In this document: piece by piece, positions 18,834 through 26,440 of the stretch
How the letters are laid out: every line of letters starts with the position of its first letter
Numbering within the stretch: the stretch's first letter is position 1
Source of the DNA: Dechloromonas sp. ZY10
GTDB lineage: Bacteria > Pseudomonadota > Gammaproteobacteria > Burkholderiales > Rhodocyclaceae
Assembly (NCBI RefSeq): GCF_041378895.1
Contig: NZ_CP144212.1
Location: forward strand, 399,001 to 463,000
Reading direction: 5' to 3'
DNA length: 64,000 nt
The notes under the pieces: model-generated
The model's database searches: none
What the model saw: only the letters and a program-made list of their open reading frames with translations
Told to the model about the DNA's origin: nothing
Position numbers and translations under genes: made by a program

Positions 18834-19631
18834 ATGCCTTTACTTGATCCTGTGGTTTTGCGTCCTTTGCTGGGCGCGTATGCCGGTCGTTTCGATGTCG
18901 ATGCGCTGGCCGTATGTGATTCAACCAGCAGCGAATTGCTGCGCCGTGCCGATGCTGGAGCGCCGTCGGGGACCGTGGTGGTGGCCGATGCCCAGACCGC
19001 CGGGCGAGGTCGGCGCGGGCGCAGCTGGTTATCGGCGCCGGCCGATAGTCTGACCTTTTCGTTATTGTGGCGTTTCCCCTGCAGCCCGCTGCAGTTGTCG
19101 GGCCTATCGTTGGCCGTTGGGGTGGCTCTGGCGCGTGCCCTGAGTGGTCTGGGGGCACGTGGAGTCGGGTTGAAATGGCCGAACGATGTATTGCTCAGAC
19201 GTGCCGGCGAATTTGCCAAGCTGGCCGGTATTCTCATCGAAATGGCCTCAGACCGCCGGGGAACCCAGGTGGTGATAGGCATCGGCCTTAACCTGCGGGC
19301 GCCGGATGCGGTTCCCGGGCAGCCGGCGGCCGGGTTGGTCGATGCGCTGGCGAGCGGCGAATTGCCGGAACGGCACGCCTTGTTTGCCGCCCTGCTGGTC
19401 GAATTGGCACAGGTGCTCGACGCATTTACGGTCGACGGCTTTGCCGGGCAAAAAAACGAATGGCAGCGCTGGCATGCCTGGCAGGACGAGCCGGTGCGGG
19501 TGGTCGAGGATGGTCGCGAATTGCTCGCCGGCACCTGCATCGGTGCCGATTTCGATGGCGCCTTGCTGGTCCGTGGGGAAAACGGGGTCGAACGGGTGCT
19601 GGCGGGCGATGTCAGCTTGCGCCACGGATGA
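18834..19631 (+). CDS. birA: Biotin--[acetyl-CoA-carboxylase] ligase, monofunctional
   Basis: BirA activates biotin to biotinyl-AMP and attaches it to the biotin carboxyl carrier protein. The 265-residue protein has the biotinyl-AMP loop GRGRRGRSW, the catalytic KWPNDVLL and a C-terminal SH3-like domain. It starts directly at the catalytic core: the N-terminal winged helix of E. coli BirA is missing, so it cannot act as the bio operon repressor in that way. The ATG at 18834 is used; a TTG at 18828 would add two residues. It is followed by coaX after 130 bases, an arrangement common in betaproteobacteria. Confidence 0.94.
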   Translation: MPLLDPVVLRPLLGAYAGRFDVDALAVCDSTSSELLRRADAGAPSGTVVVADAQTAGRGRRGRSWLSAPADSLTFSLLWRFPCSPLQLSGLSLAVGVALARALSGLGARGVGLKWPNDVLLRRAGEFAKLAGILIEMASDRRGTQVVIGIGLNLRAPDAVPGQPAAGLVDALASGELPERHALFAALLVELAQVLDAFTVDGFAGQKNEWQRWHAWQDEPVRVVEDGRELLAGTCIGADFDGALLVRGENGVERVLAGDVSLRHG

Positions 19632-19761
19632 TGGCGGGCCCTGCCGGATTGCCGCAGGCGGCCGCTTTTCCGCAGTCTCACGGCTTCCGCCGGGTCGGGC
19701 AGGGGGCCGCTGGGTCCCGGGGGCTGCGGCCCCGGTCTGTGGCTGAAACGGGGTTTGGCCG

Positions 19762-20502
19762 ATGATACTCTGCATCGATTGCGGCAATAGCCGGATCAAG
19801 TGGGGCCTCTGGTCAGCTACCGGCTGGCGGGCGCAAGGCGCGCTGGCGCATGGCGAGGTCGGACAGCTGGCAACGCTCACGGTCGACGCGCCGGAAGTGC
19901 AAAAAATCCTGCTTGCCAATGTCGCCGGGCCGGCGCTGGCGGCCCAGATCGCGGCATTGGTCGCCGCTGCCTGGCCGGGGCGTCCGCTCCTGACGGCAGC
20001 GAGCCAGCCGGCTGCGGTCGGGGTCCGTAACGGCTACCGCTCGCCGGAGCGTCTGGGCGTGGACCGCTGGTGCGCGCTGCTCGGAGCCTGGGCCAGGGTG
20101 CGCGGGGCCTGCCTGGTGGTGATGGCGGGGACTGCGACAACGGTCGACAGCCTGACTGCCGATGGTTTTTTTCCGGGGGGGCTGATCCTGCCCGGTCTCG
20201 AACTGATGCGCAAAAGCCTGGCCCGCGATACCGCCGGGCTGCCGCTGGCGCAGGGGCAGCATGTGGCGCAGCCCAACTGCACCGACGACGCGATCATCAG
20301 CGGCTGCCTTGAGGCACAGGCGGGCGCCATCGAGCGCGCCTGGCGCCGGCTGGCCAACCCTGTGGCCCCCTGCCTGTTGTCTGGTGGCGCTGCCGGGCTG
20401 ATCGGGCCGGCGCTGGAAATTCCCTGGCAAGGGGTCGATAATCTGGTGCTCGACGGGCTGGCGACGCTTGCCAGCGAACCCATGCCGCCGCTTCTGGGGT
20501 GA
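19762..20502 (+). CDS. coaX: Type III pantothenate kinase
   Basis: CoaX phosphorylates pantothenate, the first step of CoA synthesis, and unlike type I kinases is not inhibited by CoA. The 246-residue sequence has the ASKHA phosphate-1 motif ILCIDCGNSRIKW at the N-terminus, ERLGVDRWCALLGAW with the catalytic Asp, and MAGTATTVDSL as phosphate-2. The gene follows birA on the same strand. coaD, a later CoA gene, is at the far end of the window. Confidence 0.95.
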   Translation: MILCIDCGNSRIKWGLWSATGWRAQGALAHGEVGQLATLTVDAPEVQKILLANVAGPALAAQIAALVAAAWPGRPLLTAASQPAAVGVRNGYRSPERLGVDRWCALLGAWARVRGACLVVMAGTATTVDSLTADGFFPGGLILPGLELMRKSLARDTAGLPLAQGQHVAQPNCTDDAIISGCLEAQAGAIERAWRRLANPVAPCLLSGGAAGLIGPALEIPWQGVDNLVLDGLATLASEPMPPLLG

Positions 20503-20610
20503 ACCAGGAGGCCGCAGTTAACCGCTTTTAATGTCGGCTGGGGCCGTTTCCAGGTTGAATATTCGCCGGGCGCGCCGCACAATCGCAGCAGACTTTTCCC
20601 GGAGGCCTCC

Positions 20611-21012
20611 ATGTTCGATCCCGTTCTTTCTGCCTTGCCGGCCTTCGCCAGTTTTTTCCTGACCGCGCTGGCCTTGCTGGCGGCCTTTCTCGGGCTCTAC
20701 ATCGCGGTTACTCCGTATAATGAAATGGCATTGATTCGTGCCGGCAACGAAGCGGCAGCGGTTAGCCTCGGCGGTGCGACCCTCGGATTCGCCCTGCCGA
20801 TTGCGGTGTCGGTTGCGGTCAGCCACAACATCTATGCGATGCTCGGCTGGGGCGTGGTCGCCGGCGGCGTGCAGCTGCTCGCCTACACGCTTGCCCGTCT
20901 GGTGCTGCCGACGCTGAACCAGGCGATTCCGCAAGGGCGACTGGCTGCTGCGATCTTCATGGCCTCGTTGTCACTGGGGGTCGGTATCCTTAACGCCGGT
21001 TGCATCATCTGA
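20611..21012 (+). CDS. DUF350 family membrane protein
   Basis: The 133-residue protein has four predicted membrane helices (about 10-32, 48-70, 76-97 and 110-132), separated by short loops. The first loop holds TPYNEMALIRAGNEAAAVSLGGA, the typical DUF350 (YjfL-like) signature split over the helix 1-2 region. Function is unknown. The Shine-Dalgarno GGAGG lies 6 bases before the ATG. It is first in a run with an SPFH protein, a DUF4178 protein and a small membrane peptide, with gaps of 27 and 53 bases and a final overlap, so a shared envelope role is likely. Confidence 0.88.
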   Translation: MFDPVLSALPAFASFFLTALALLAAFLGLYIAVTPYNEMALIRAGNEAAAVSLGGATLGFALPIAVSVAVSHNIYAMLGWGVVAGGVQLLAYTLARLVLPTLNQAIPQGRLAAAIFMASLSLGVGILNAGCII

Positions 21013-21039
21013 CCCAGCCAACTTTCCAAGGAGCCGCTC

Positions 21040-22056
21040 ATGGCACTGATGGACTTCATCAAAAAGCAGTTTATCGACATCCTGCAGTGGACTGAGGACG
21101 GCGACGGCACGCTGGCCTGGCGCTTCCCGATGCAGGAAATGGAAATCCAGAACGGCGCCAGCCTGACTGTTCGTGATTCGCAACTGGCGCTCTTTGTCAA
21201 TGAAGGCCAGGTTGCCGACGTCTTCGGCCCCGGCATGTACAAGCTGAATACGCAGACGCTGCCGGTTCTGACCTACCTGCAGAACTGGGACAAGCTGTTC
21301 GAGTCGCCCTTCAAGTCGGACGTCTATTTCTTCTCGACGCGCGGCCAGCTCGATCAGAAGTGGGGGACGCCCAACCCGATCACGATCCGTGACAAGGACT
21401 TCGGGATTGTCCGTCTGCGTGCCTTCGGCATCTATTCCTACCACCTCAGCGACGCCAAGGCCTTCTACCAGAAGATCTCCGGCAGCCGCGAGCGCTACGG
21501 GCGCGACGAGCTCGAAGGGCAGTTGCGCAACACCCTGGTCGGCGGCATCAGCGACCTCTTCGGCGAGTCGGGGATCCCCTTCATCGACATGGCGGCGAAC
21601 CAGGACGAGTTCGGCCGCGCGATGTTCGCCAAGGCGGCGCCGCTGTTCGCCGAGTACGGCCTGACGCTGGATAGCCTGGTGGTGCAGAACGTTTCCTTGC
21701 CCGAGGAGTTGCAGAAGGTTCTCGATCAGAAGATCGGCATGAACATGATCGGCGACCTGCAGCGCTTTACCCAGTACCAGGTGGCCAATGCCATCCCCGA
21801 GGCGGCGAAGAACGAGGGCGGCATGGCCGGCCTGGGGGTTGGCATGGGCGCTGGCGTCGGTTTCGGCCAGGTGATGGCGCAGGCGCTGGGCCAGGCCGTC
21901 GCTGCGCCGACGGCGGCCCCGGGCGGTGCCGCCACGGTCTCGGCCGACGAGGTGGTGGCGACGCTGGAGAAACTGCACGGACTGGTGCAGAAAGGCATTC
22001 TCAGCCAGGCCGAGTTCGACGCCAAGAAGGCGGAATTGCTGCAAAAACTCGGTTGA
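21040..22056 (+). CDS. SPFH domain protein with C-terminal SHOCT domain
   Basis: The 338-residue protein has no N-terminal membrane helix. Its SPFH/band-7 region spans about 30-230 (LTVRDSQLALFVNEGQVADVFGPG, then FFSTRGQLDQKWGTP). A Gly/Ala/Met-rich linker of about 70 residues follows. The last 36 residues form a SHOCT motif, LEKLHGLVQKGILSQAEFD. SPFH proteins assemble into membrane-associated rings or sheets, and SHOCT tails bind partners. Within the DUF350/DUF4178 run it is probably the scaffold. This is a YdjI-like family rather than HflK/HflC or flotillin, as judged by layout. Confidence 0.88.
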   Translation: MALMDFIKKQFIDILQWTEDGDGTLAWRFPMQEMEIQNGASLTVRDSQLALFVNEGQVADVFGPGMYKLNTQTLPVLTYLQNWDKLFESPFKSDVYFFSTRGQLDQKWGTPNPITIRDKDFGIVRLRAFGIYSYHLSDAKAFYQKISGSRERYGRDELEGQLRNTLVGGISDLFGESGIPFIDMAANQDEFGRAMFAKAAPLFAEYGLTLDSLVVQNVSLPEELQKVLDQKIGMNMIGDLQRFTQYQVANAIPEAAKNEGGMAGLGVGMGAGVGFGQVMAQALGQAVAAPTAAPGGAATVSADEVVATLEKLHGLVQKGILSQAEFDAKKAELLQKLG

Positions 22057-22109
22057 CCGTGAAAGTGCCTCGTTCCCGCCAGGTGTTGGCTTAACTTGCG
22101 CCAGTTCCC

Positions 22110-24056
22110 GTGGCCCTGACCGCTTCCTGTCCCTCCTGCGGCGCCCCGGTCGTCTTCCAGTCGGCCGGGTCGGTTTTTGCCGTCTGCGAATACTGCCAGA
22201 GCACGCTGGTCCGCCGCGATCAGGCGCTTGAAGACATCGGCAAGATGGCGGCGCTGGCCGAGGATCGCTCGCCCCTGCAACTAGGCAGCGAAGGGGTTTA
22301 TAAAGGCGTGCATTTCGCGCTGATCGGGCGCATCCAGATCAAGTACAGCCAGGGCTTGTGGAACGAATGGCATCTGCTCTTCGACGACATGCGCACTGGC
22401 TGGCTGTCAGAGGCGGCCGGTGAGTATGTGCTCACCTTCCTAAAGCACCCTGGCGAAGCGCTGCCGGCCTTTGCCGAACTGCAGGCCGGGCGCAAACTGA
22501 TGCTGGGCGGCCAGGCCTGGACGGTGAGCAACAAGGAAGAAGCCGAGTGTGTTGCCGGCCAGGGCGAGTTGCCGTTCAAGGTCGGTGCCGGCTACCCGCT
22601 GGCGGCGGCCGACCTGCGCCATGGCAAGCAGTTTGCGACCCTCGATTATTCGGAAACGCCGCCCTTGTGGTTCGTCGGCGAGGCGGTCGAGTTTTCCGCC
22701 TTGCAGTTGCGCAATTTGCGCGCAGGGATGCCGCTGCCGGGTGCCACGGCGGCCACGGTGGCGGCCGAGGTATTTCGCTGCGGCGTTTGCGGCAGTCCTT
22801 TGCAGGCGAGTTCGCCCAGCATCGTCGCAATTGCCTGCCGCAGCTGCGGAACGGTGGTCGATGCCGCCGACGCCAACCATGCGATCCTGTCGCGTGCTTC
22901 GGCCAAGGACACCAAGCAGTACCAACCCCGCTTGCCCTTGGGCAGTAAAGGCCAGCTCGACGGCGAGACGGTCGAAGTGATCGGCTTCATGGTCCGCCGC
23001 ACGCGCAGCGAGGGCATCGCCTACGACTGGCGCGAATACCTGCTGGCGGCGCCGAACGGGCGCTATCGCTGGCTGACCGAGTACAACAATCACTGGAACG
23101 TGGTCGATGTGCTGTCCGACCCGCCAGCCGGCGGCATTATCGAAGTCGACGCGGTGCGCTATCGCGGTGAGTCGTTCAAGCATTTTTCGACAGCGCTTAG
23201 CGCTGAAGTCATCCAGGTCGCCGGCGAGTTCACCTGGCGGGTGACCCACGGCGAAAGCTGTCGCGCTGTCGATTACGTCGCCCCGCCGCAGATGCTGTCG
23301 TGTGAGTCCAACGACAAGGAAATCACCTGGTCGCTCGGGCGCTATGCCAGTACCGACGAAATCGCCGCAGCTTTCGCCCTGAAAAAACTGCCTGCCCCGC
23401 TCGGGGTCTATGCCAACCAGCCGAACCCGTGGGCGGAAACGCATCGCCAGGCCTGCCGCCGCTTCTGGCGCGTGCTGTTGTTGCTGGTCGGTTTGCAGGT
23501 CGCCGCGCTCTCGCTATTCGGTAGCAAAACCCTGCTGCGCCAGGACTTCAACTTTGCGCCACAACTGCTGGGCGGCCCCGAGAGTACCCTGCGCAGCCGC
23601 GAATTCGTTGTTTCCCGCCCCGGTAGCCGGCTGGCGGTACGCAACGCCACCTCGCTCGACAACAACTGGCTGGCGCTCGACCTGATGCTGGTCAACAAGA
23701 GCACCGGCGAAGCCTGGCCGGCAGCGCGTGAAATCGCCTATTACTATGGCTATGACGACGGTGAGAGTTGGTCGGAAGGAAATCGCGAGGACGAGGTGGT
23801 GTTTGTCGATTTGCCGGCGGGTACCTATTACCTGACCGTCGATGCCGACCTGGCACCGGAAAAGCCTGTGCCGGTGAGCAACCGCGTGGAAGTGGTGACG
23901 GCAGGAGCAGGGTGGTCGAACTTCATCCTGGCCCTGCTGCTGATAGCCCTTTTTCCCGTATTCAGCCGTTTTCGCCACGCGGCCTTTGAGGGCGCGCGCT
24001 GGGCGGATAGCGACCACCCGCCGATCAATTCCGACGATTCCGGAGACGACGACTGA
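22110..24056 (+). CDS. DUF4178 domain protein with zinc ribbons and membrane helices
   Basis: The 648-residue protein opens with a zinc ribbon (CPSCGAP and CEYCQS, Cys 7/10 and about 27/30), followed by a first DUF4178 copy (LGSEGVYKGVHFALIGRIQIKY). A second ribbon (CGVCGSP and CRSCGT, near residues 230-255) and a second DUF4178 copy (LPLGSKGQLDGETVEVIGFMVR) follow. One helix lies near 450-470 and another near 608-626, so the last part is likely exported between them. Start is the GTG at 22110, which gives the ribbon directly. Function is unknown. The last bases overlap the start of a 47-residue peptide gene. Confidence 0.85.
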   Translation: MALTASCPSCGAPVVFQSAGSVFAVCEYCQSTLVRRDQALEDIGKMAALAEDRSPLQLGSEGVYKGVHFALIGRIQIKYSQGLWNEWHLLFDDMRTGWLSEAAGEYVLTFLKHPGEALPAFAELQAGRKLMLGGQAWTVSNKEEAECVAGQGELPFKVGAGYPLAAADLRHGKQFATLDYSETPPLWFVGEAVEFSALQLRNLRAGMPLPGATAATVAAEVFRCGVCGSPLQASSPSIVAIACRSCGTVVDAADANHAILSRASAKDTKQYQPRLPLGSKGQLDGETVEVIGFMVRRTRSEGIAYDWREYLLAAPNGRYRWLTEYNNHWNVVDVLSDPPAGGIIEVDAVRYRGESFKHFSTALSAEVIQVAGEFTWRVTHGESCRAVDYVAPPQMLSCESNDKEITWSLGRYASTDEIAAAFALKKLPAPLGVYANQPNPWAETHRQACRRFWRVLLLLVGLQVAALSLFGSKTLLRQDFNFAPQLLGGPESTLRSREFVVSRPGSRLAVRNATSLDNNWLALDLMLVNKSTGEAWPAAREIAYYYGYDDGESWSEGNREDEVVFVDLPAGTYYLTVDADLAPEKPVPVSNRVEVVTAGAGWSNFILALLLIALFPVFSRFRHAAFEGARWADSDHPPINSDDSGDDD

Positions 24057-24199
24057 TGTTCGGCAAATTCAACCTGGCGGTTGCCGCACTGACCTTGGTC
24101 CTGTTTTCCTGGGCGCAGCAGCAAGGCTGGAGCCTGTTTGACGACGTGGCCAATGCCTCAGGGCGCGGCGGCTCTTCGCGCAGCGTCTACCACAAGTAA
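24056..24199 (+). CDS. Small membrane peptide (47 residues) at the end of the DUF4178 operon
   Basis: The ATG at 24056 overlaps the TGA of the DUF4178 gene (TGATG), which strongly suggests translational coupling. The product has one hydrophobic stretch (about residues 6-20, LAVAALTLVLFSWA), then GWSLFDDVANASG, then a Gly/Ser/basic tail ending SVYHK. It is probably a single-pass inner-membrane peptide. I do not recognise the family. Position, codon use and overlap all fit a real gene of the cluster. Confidence 0.72.
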   Translation: MFGKFNLAVAALTLVLFSWAQQQGWSLFDDVANASGRGGSSRSVYHK

Positions 24200-24211
24200 G
24201 CGCGACCGCTT

Positions 24212-24850
24212 TCAGTCACCGCCGCAGCCACCTCCATCGCTGCCACCGTCACTCCCGCCGCTATCGCCGCCGCAGCCGCTGCTGCAGCCGATATGGCTGG
24301 CGCAAAAGCCACTGCTATCGGGGTGATTACGGGCGAGGCAATCAAGGTGGTAGATGAAGCCACCCGCAATGCCCAGGGCCGCGTCGAGCGCGAACAGTCG
24401 TGGCAGGCGGTCGGGGGCCTTGGGGTCGATACCTTCGTGAGCGCAGGCCAGCCCCCAGCTGCGACGCAAGCTCTCGCTGGCCTGGGTGGGGGTGGTCATG
24501 GCTTCGGCCGGGGTGTGGTGCAGAAAGCGGCCAAAGGCATGGCGACAGAATTGCTCGTACTGGCGGGTGAAGAGAATGAATTCGTGCCAGGCATCGTCGA
24601 CCGCTTGCGATGGCATCGCCAGCATTTGGCGCCGGGCTTGGGTACAGAGCAGGAAATAGTCGTGCAGTCCGGCAAAAACCTCGCTGCGCTGGGTTGCGCT
24701 CAGTTCGGGGCGGCGCGCGGCAAGGCGGGCATCGAGCAGGCGTTGGTAAGGAAAACGGTTGAGGTAGCGTAGCCGGCGTTGCCGGGCCAGATTGCGCCAG
24801 AGAAGCAAAGCCAGAATGGCAACGGCGAGCAGCAGCAATAATTGGGGCAT
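24212..24850 (-). CDS. Membrane-anchored GRDP-like protein with Gly/Cys/Asp tail
   Basis: The 212-residue protein has an N-terminal helix (about residues 2-18). A cytoplasmic helical region follows with VDDAWHEFILFTRQYEQFC at about 84-102, a motif that resembles the glycine-rich-domain protein (GRDP/DUF1399) family. The last 32 residues are almost all Gly, Ser, Asp and Cys, with Cys at about 183, 189, 193 and 209. The gene converges on the 47-residue peptide gene with 12 bases between stops. Function is unknown; the tail could bind metal or be modified. The convergent placement beside the DUF350/SPFH/DUF4178 run may be meaningful. Confidence 0.75.
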   Translation of the reverse strand: MPQLLLLLAVAILALLLWRNLARQRRLRYLNRFPYQRLLDARLAARRPELSATQRSEVFAGLHDYFLLCTQARRQMLAMPSQAVDDAWHEFILFTRQYEQFCRHAFGRFLHHTPAEAMTTPTQASESLRRSWGLACAHEGIDPKAPDRLPRLFALDAALGIAGGFIYHLDCLARNHPDSSGFCASHIGCSSGCGGDSGGSDGGSDGGGCGGD

Positions 24851-24934
24851 GGCAAGTCCGGCCGCGAGTCACGAGGGATGCGGGGATTGTAGAGGCCCGC
24901 AGCGATAATCCGGTGGGGAAAATGCTGCTTTTTC

Positions 24935-24946
24935 ACGGTCGACCGT
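24935..24946. repeat. Palindromic repeat ACGGTCGACCGT, copy 2
   Basis: The perfect core is extended by CTTTTTC on the left and AAAAAAG on the right (24928-24953 with one mismatched pair). It lies in the 230-base gap between the divergent GRDP-like and NlpC/P60 genes, so it cannot be a terminator for either. The rest of this gap is AT-rich and shows nothing else clear. Confidence 0.87.
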
Positions 24947-25080
24947 AAAAAAGAGCCAAAAACCCCGGGGAGACCCAGAGGAGGAAAGCTATTTATTGAT
25001 TGGCTTGAAAAACAATTGCTTGCGCCATTCTTCAAGAATCTGCTTTAATTTAATCGTACCCTTCTTGCGAATCCGCCTCC

Positions 25081-25596
25081 GTGTTCTCCAGTCTGTCCGT
25101 TGCGCGTTGCTTCTTGTCGCTTGCTGCATTGTGCGGGCTGGCCGCTTGCGGCAGTTTGCGCCCCCCGGTGGCTCCGGCCACGGTCCCTGCTGCGGCGGCG
25201 ACCGCACCGCTGCGCAGCGAGTTGGGCAATGAAATTGCGCTGTACGCCTTGGGCCTGATCGACACCGGCTACCGTTTTGGCGGCAAGAATCCCGATGCCG
25301 GCCTCGATTGCAGTGGCATGGTCAGCTACATCTTCGAGCGAGCCGCCGGCATTCGCGTGCGCGGCAGCGCCGCCGACATCGCCCGGCAGGGGCGGGCCGT
25401 CGGCAGCGAAGCGCTGCGCCCGGGCGACCTGGTTTTTTTCAATACCCGCAATGCCCCGTATTCGCATGTCGGTATTTACATTGGCGACGAACGCTTCATC
25501 CATGCCCCGAACCGTAACGGTAAGGTACGCATCGATCGGATCGCCGATCGCTACTATGCGCAGCGCTTCGAGGCGGCGCGGACTTTCCTCGATTGA
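25081..25596 (+). CDS. NlpC/P60 family cell-wall peptidase, lipoprotein
   Basis: The 171-residue C40 peptidase probably cuts peptidoglycan stem peptides. A signal peptide ends at lipobox LAAC with Cys at about 23. The catalytic Cys is in LDCSGMV (about 77) and His in YSHVGIYIG (about 129), with a third polar residue in FIHAPN (about 141). The start is a GTG at 25081 with no clear Shine-Dalgarno; no other start in frame gives a full signal peptide. Copies 2 and 3 of the palindromic repeat flank the gene on both sides. Confidence 0.9.
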   Translation: MFSSLSVARCFLSLAALCGLAACGSLRPPVAPATVPAAAATAPLRSELGNEIALYALGLIDTGYRFGGKNPDAGLDCSGMVSYIFERAAGIRVRGSAADIARQGRAVGSEALRPGDLVFFNTRNAPYSHVGIYIGDERFIHAPNRNGKVRIDRIADRYYAQRFEAARTFLD

Positions 25597-25598
25597 GC

Positions 25599-25610
25599 AC
25601 GGTCGACCGT
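25599..25610. repeat. Palindromic repeat ACGGTCGACCGT, copy 3
   Basis: The perfect core, followed by GAAAA, starts 3 bases after the NlpC/P60 stop codon and 61 bases before tRNA-Arg. The left flank is not T-rich here because it is still near coding sequence. Confidence 0.85.
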
Positions 25611-25626
25611 GAAAATTGAATGAAAG

Positions 25627-25657
25627 TTGGACTTGCACCGGAAAGAACGGTTAGAAT
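25627..25657 (+). promoter_or_regulatory. Candidate promoter of tRNA-Arg
   Basis: TTGGAC (25627-25632) and TAGAAT (25652-25657) are 19 bases apart, and the -10 ends 13 bases before the mature tRNA start. The spacing is long for sigma-70, so this is tentative. Confidence 0.35.
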
Positions 25658-25670
25658 TGCGCCCTTCTCT

Positions 25671-25747
25671 GCGCCCGTAGCTCAGCTGGATAGAGTACTG
25701 CCCTCCGAAGGCAGGGGTCGGACGTTCGAATCGTCTCGGGCGCGCCA
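25671..25747 (+). tRNA. tRNA-Arg (anticodon CCG)
   Basis: The 77-base cloverleaf has acceptor arms GCGCCCG and CGGGCGC, the D-loop sequence TAGCTCAGCTGGATAGAG, an anticodon stem CTGCC/GGCAG around loop CTCCGAA (anticodon CCG), the T-arm GTTCGAATC and an encoded CCA end. It decodes CGG. Confidence 0.97.
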
Positions 25748-25756
25748 GATTTGGCT

Positions 25757-25789
25757 AAAAAAGGCACTTCATTCCGAAGTGCCTTTTTT
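25757..25789. terminator. Bidirectional terminator after tRNA-Arg
   Basis: A perfect 14-bp stem, AAAAAAGGCACTTC (25757-25770) with GAAGTGCCTTTTTT (25776-25789), has an ATTCC loop. It begins 10 bases after the tRNA end. Confidence 0.93.
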
Positions 25790-25809
25790 ACGTTTTGACG
25801 CGTGAATTT

Positions 25810-26010
25810 ATGGCGAAATGGCAAGCCTTTCCCGGAGCGCTGGCGACCTATGTCGGACGCAACAAGGGGCTGACCCGGAATGTCCAGGTACTGGCCGAGG
25901 GGCGGAGTGGTTATATGGTGGTCGAAGCCATCGGCCGCAAGGGCGCCCGGGTCAGGCTGACGGTCAAGCGCGACAGCCTGGTACAGCCGCAGCCGGACCT
26001 TTTCATCTAA
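25810..26010 (+). CDS. Small hypothetical protein (66 residues)
   Basis: The predicted product MAKWQAFPGALATYVGRNKG... is basic and compact, with alternating short strands (VQVLAEGRSGYMVVEAIGRKGARVRLTVKRDSL), reminiscent of a small beta-barrel. No family is recognised. The ATG at 25810 is preferred over a TTG at 25795. It lies between the tRNA-Arg terminator and the pilin-like gene, 13 bases before the latter, so both may share a transcript. Confidence 0.65.
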   Translation: MAKWQAFPGALATYVGRNKGLTRNVQVLAEGRSGYMVVEAIGRKGARVRLTVKRDSLVQPQPDLFI

Positions 26011-26023
26011 TGGCGGAGTTCGC

Positions 26024-26434
26024 ATGCGATCCCCTTTCCTTGGTCTGAGCCGGCTCGAGCTATTGCTGTTGCTGGCGGTTGCCGCAGCACTGGTATTGCT
26101 GGCGAGCGATCAGTTCAGGCAGCGACGCTTGCAGGCGCGGCTTGGACCAGTTCTGGTTGCGCTGCAGCACGCAGCTGATGGTATGCACGAACAATGGCGG
26201 CAACAGGGGAGCTATGCCAATGGACCTTGTCCTGCCGATACTCGGGAATTCGCCATGCAGTGCCGACAGCCTCCGCCGGATCGGGCAGGTTTCCGGATCG
26301 AGGCGCGGGGGCTGGGTGAGATGTCAGCCTTTGTCTACCGCATTGATCACAGTGGCCGCCGTGAGTCGGTCACTCCTTGGCAAGGCCTACAGCCGTGCTG
26401 GGTGGTTTCCCGTCACGGAGGATGCCAGCCTTAA
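26024..26434 (+). CDS. Type IV pilin-like protein with prepilin cleavage motif
   Basis: The 136-residue protein starts with a short leader ending in Gly, then LSRLELLLLLAVAAALVLLA. This matches the prepilin peptidase site G|xxxxE, with Glu at +5 and a hydrophobic helix. The C-terminal globular part has four Cys, in CPADTREFAMQC and CWVVSRHGGC, which could form two disulfides like those of minor pilins. It could be a minor type IV pilin or a pseudopilin. No pilus or type II secretion genes are near. The Shine-Dalgarno GGAG is 7 bases before the ATG. Confidence 0.75.
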   Translation: MRSPFLGLSRLELLLLLAVAAALVLLASDQFRQRRLQARLGPVLVALQHAADGMHEQWRQQGSYANGPCPADTREFAMQCRQPPPDRAGFRIEARGLGEMSAFVYRIDHSGRRESVTPWQGLQPCWVVSRHGGCQP

Positions 26435-26440
26435 GCGGGT

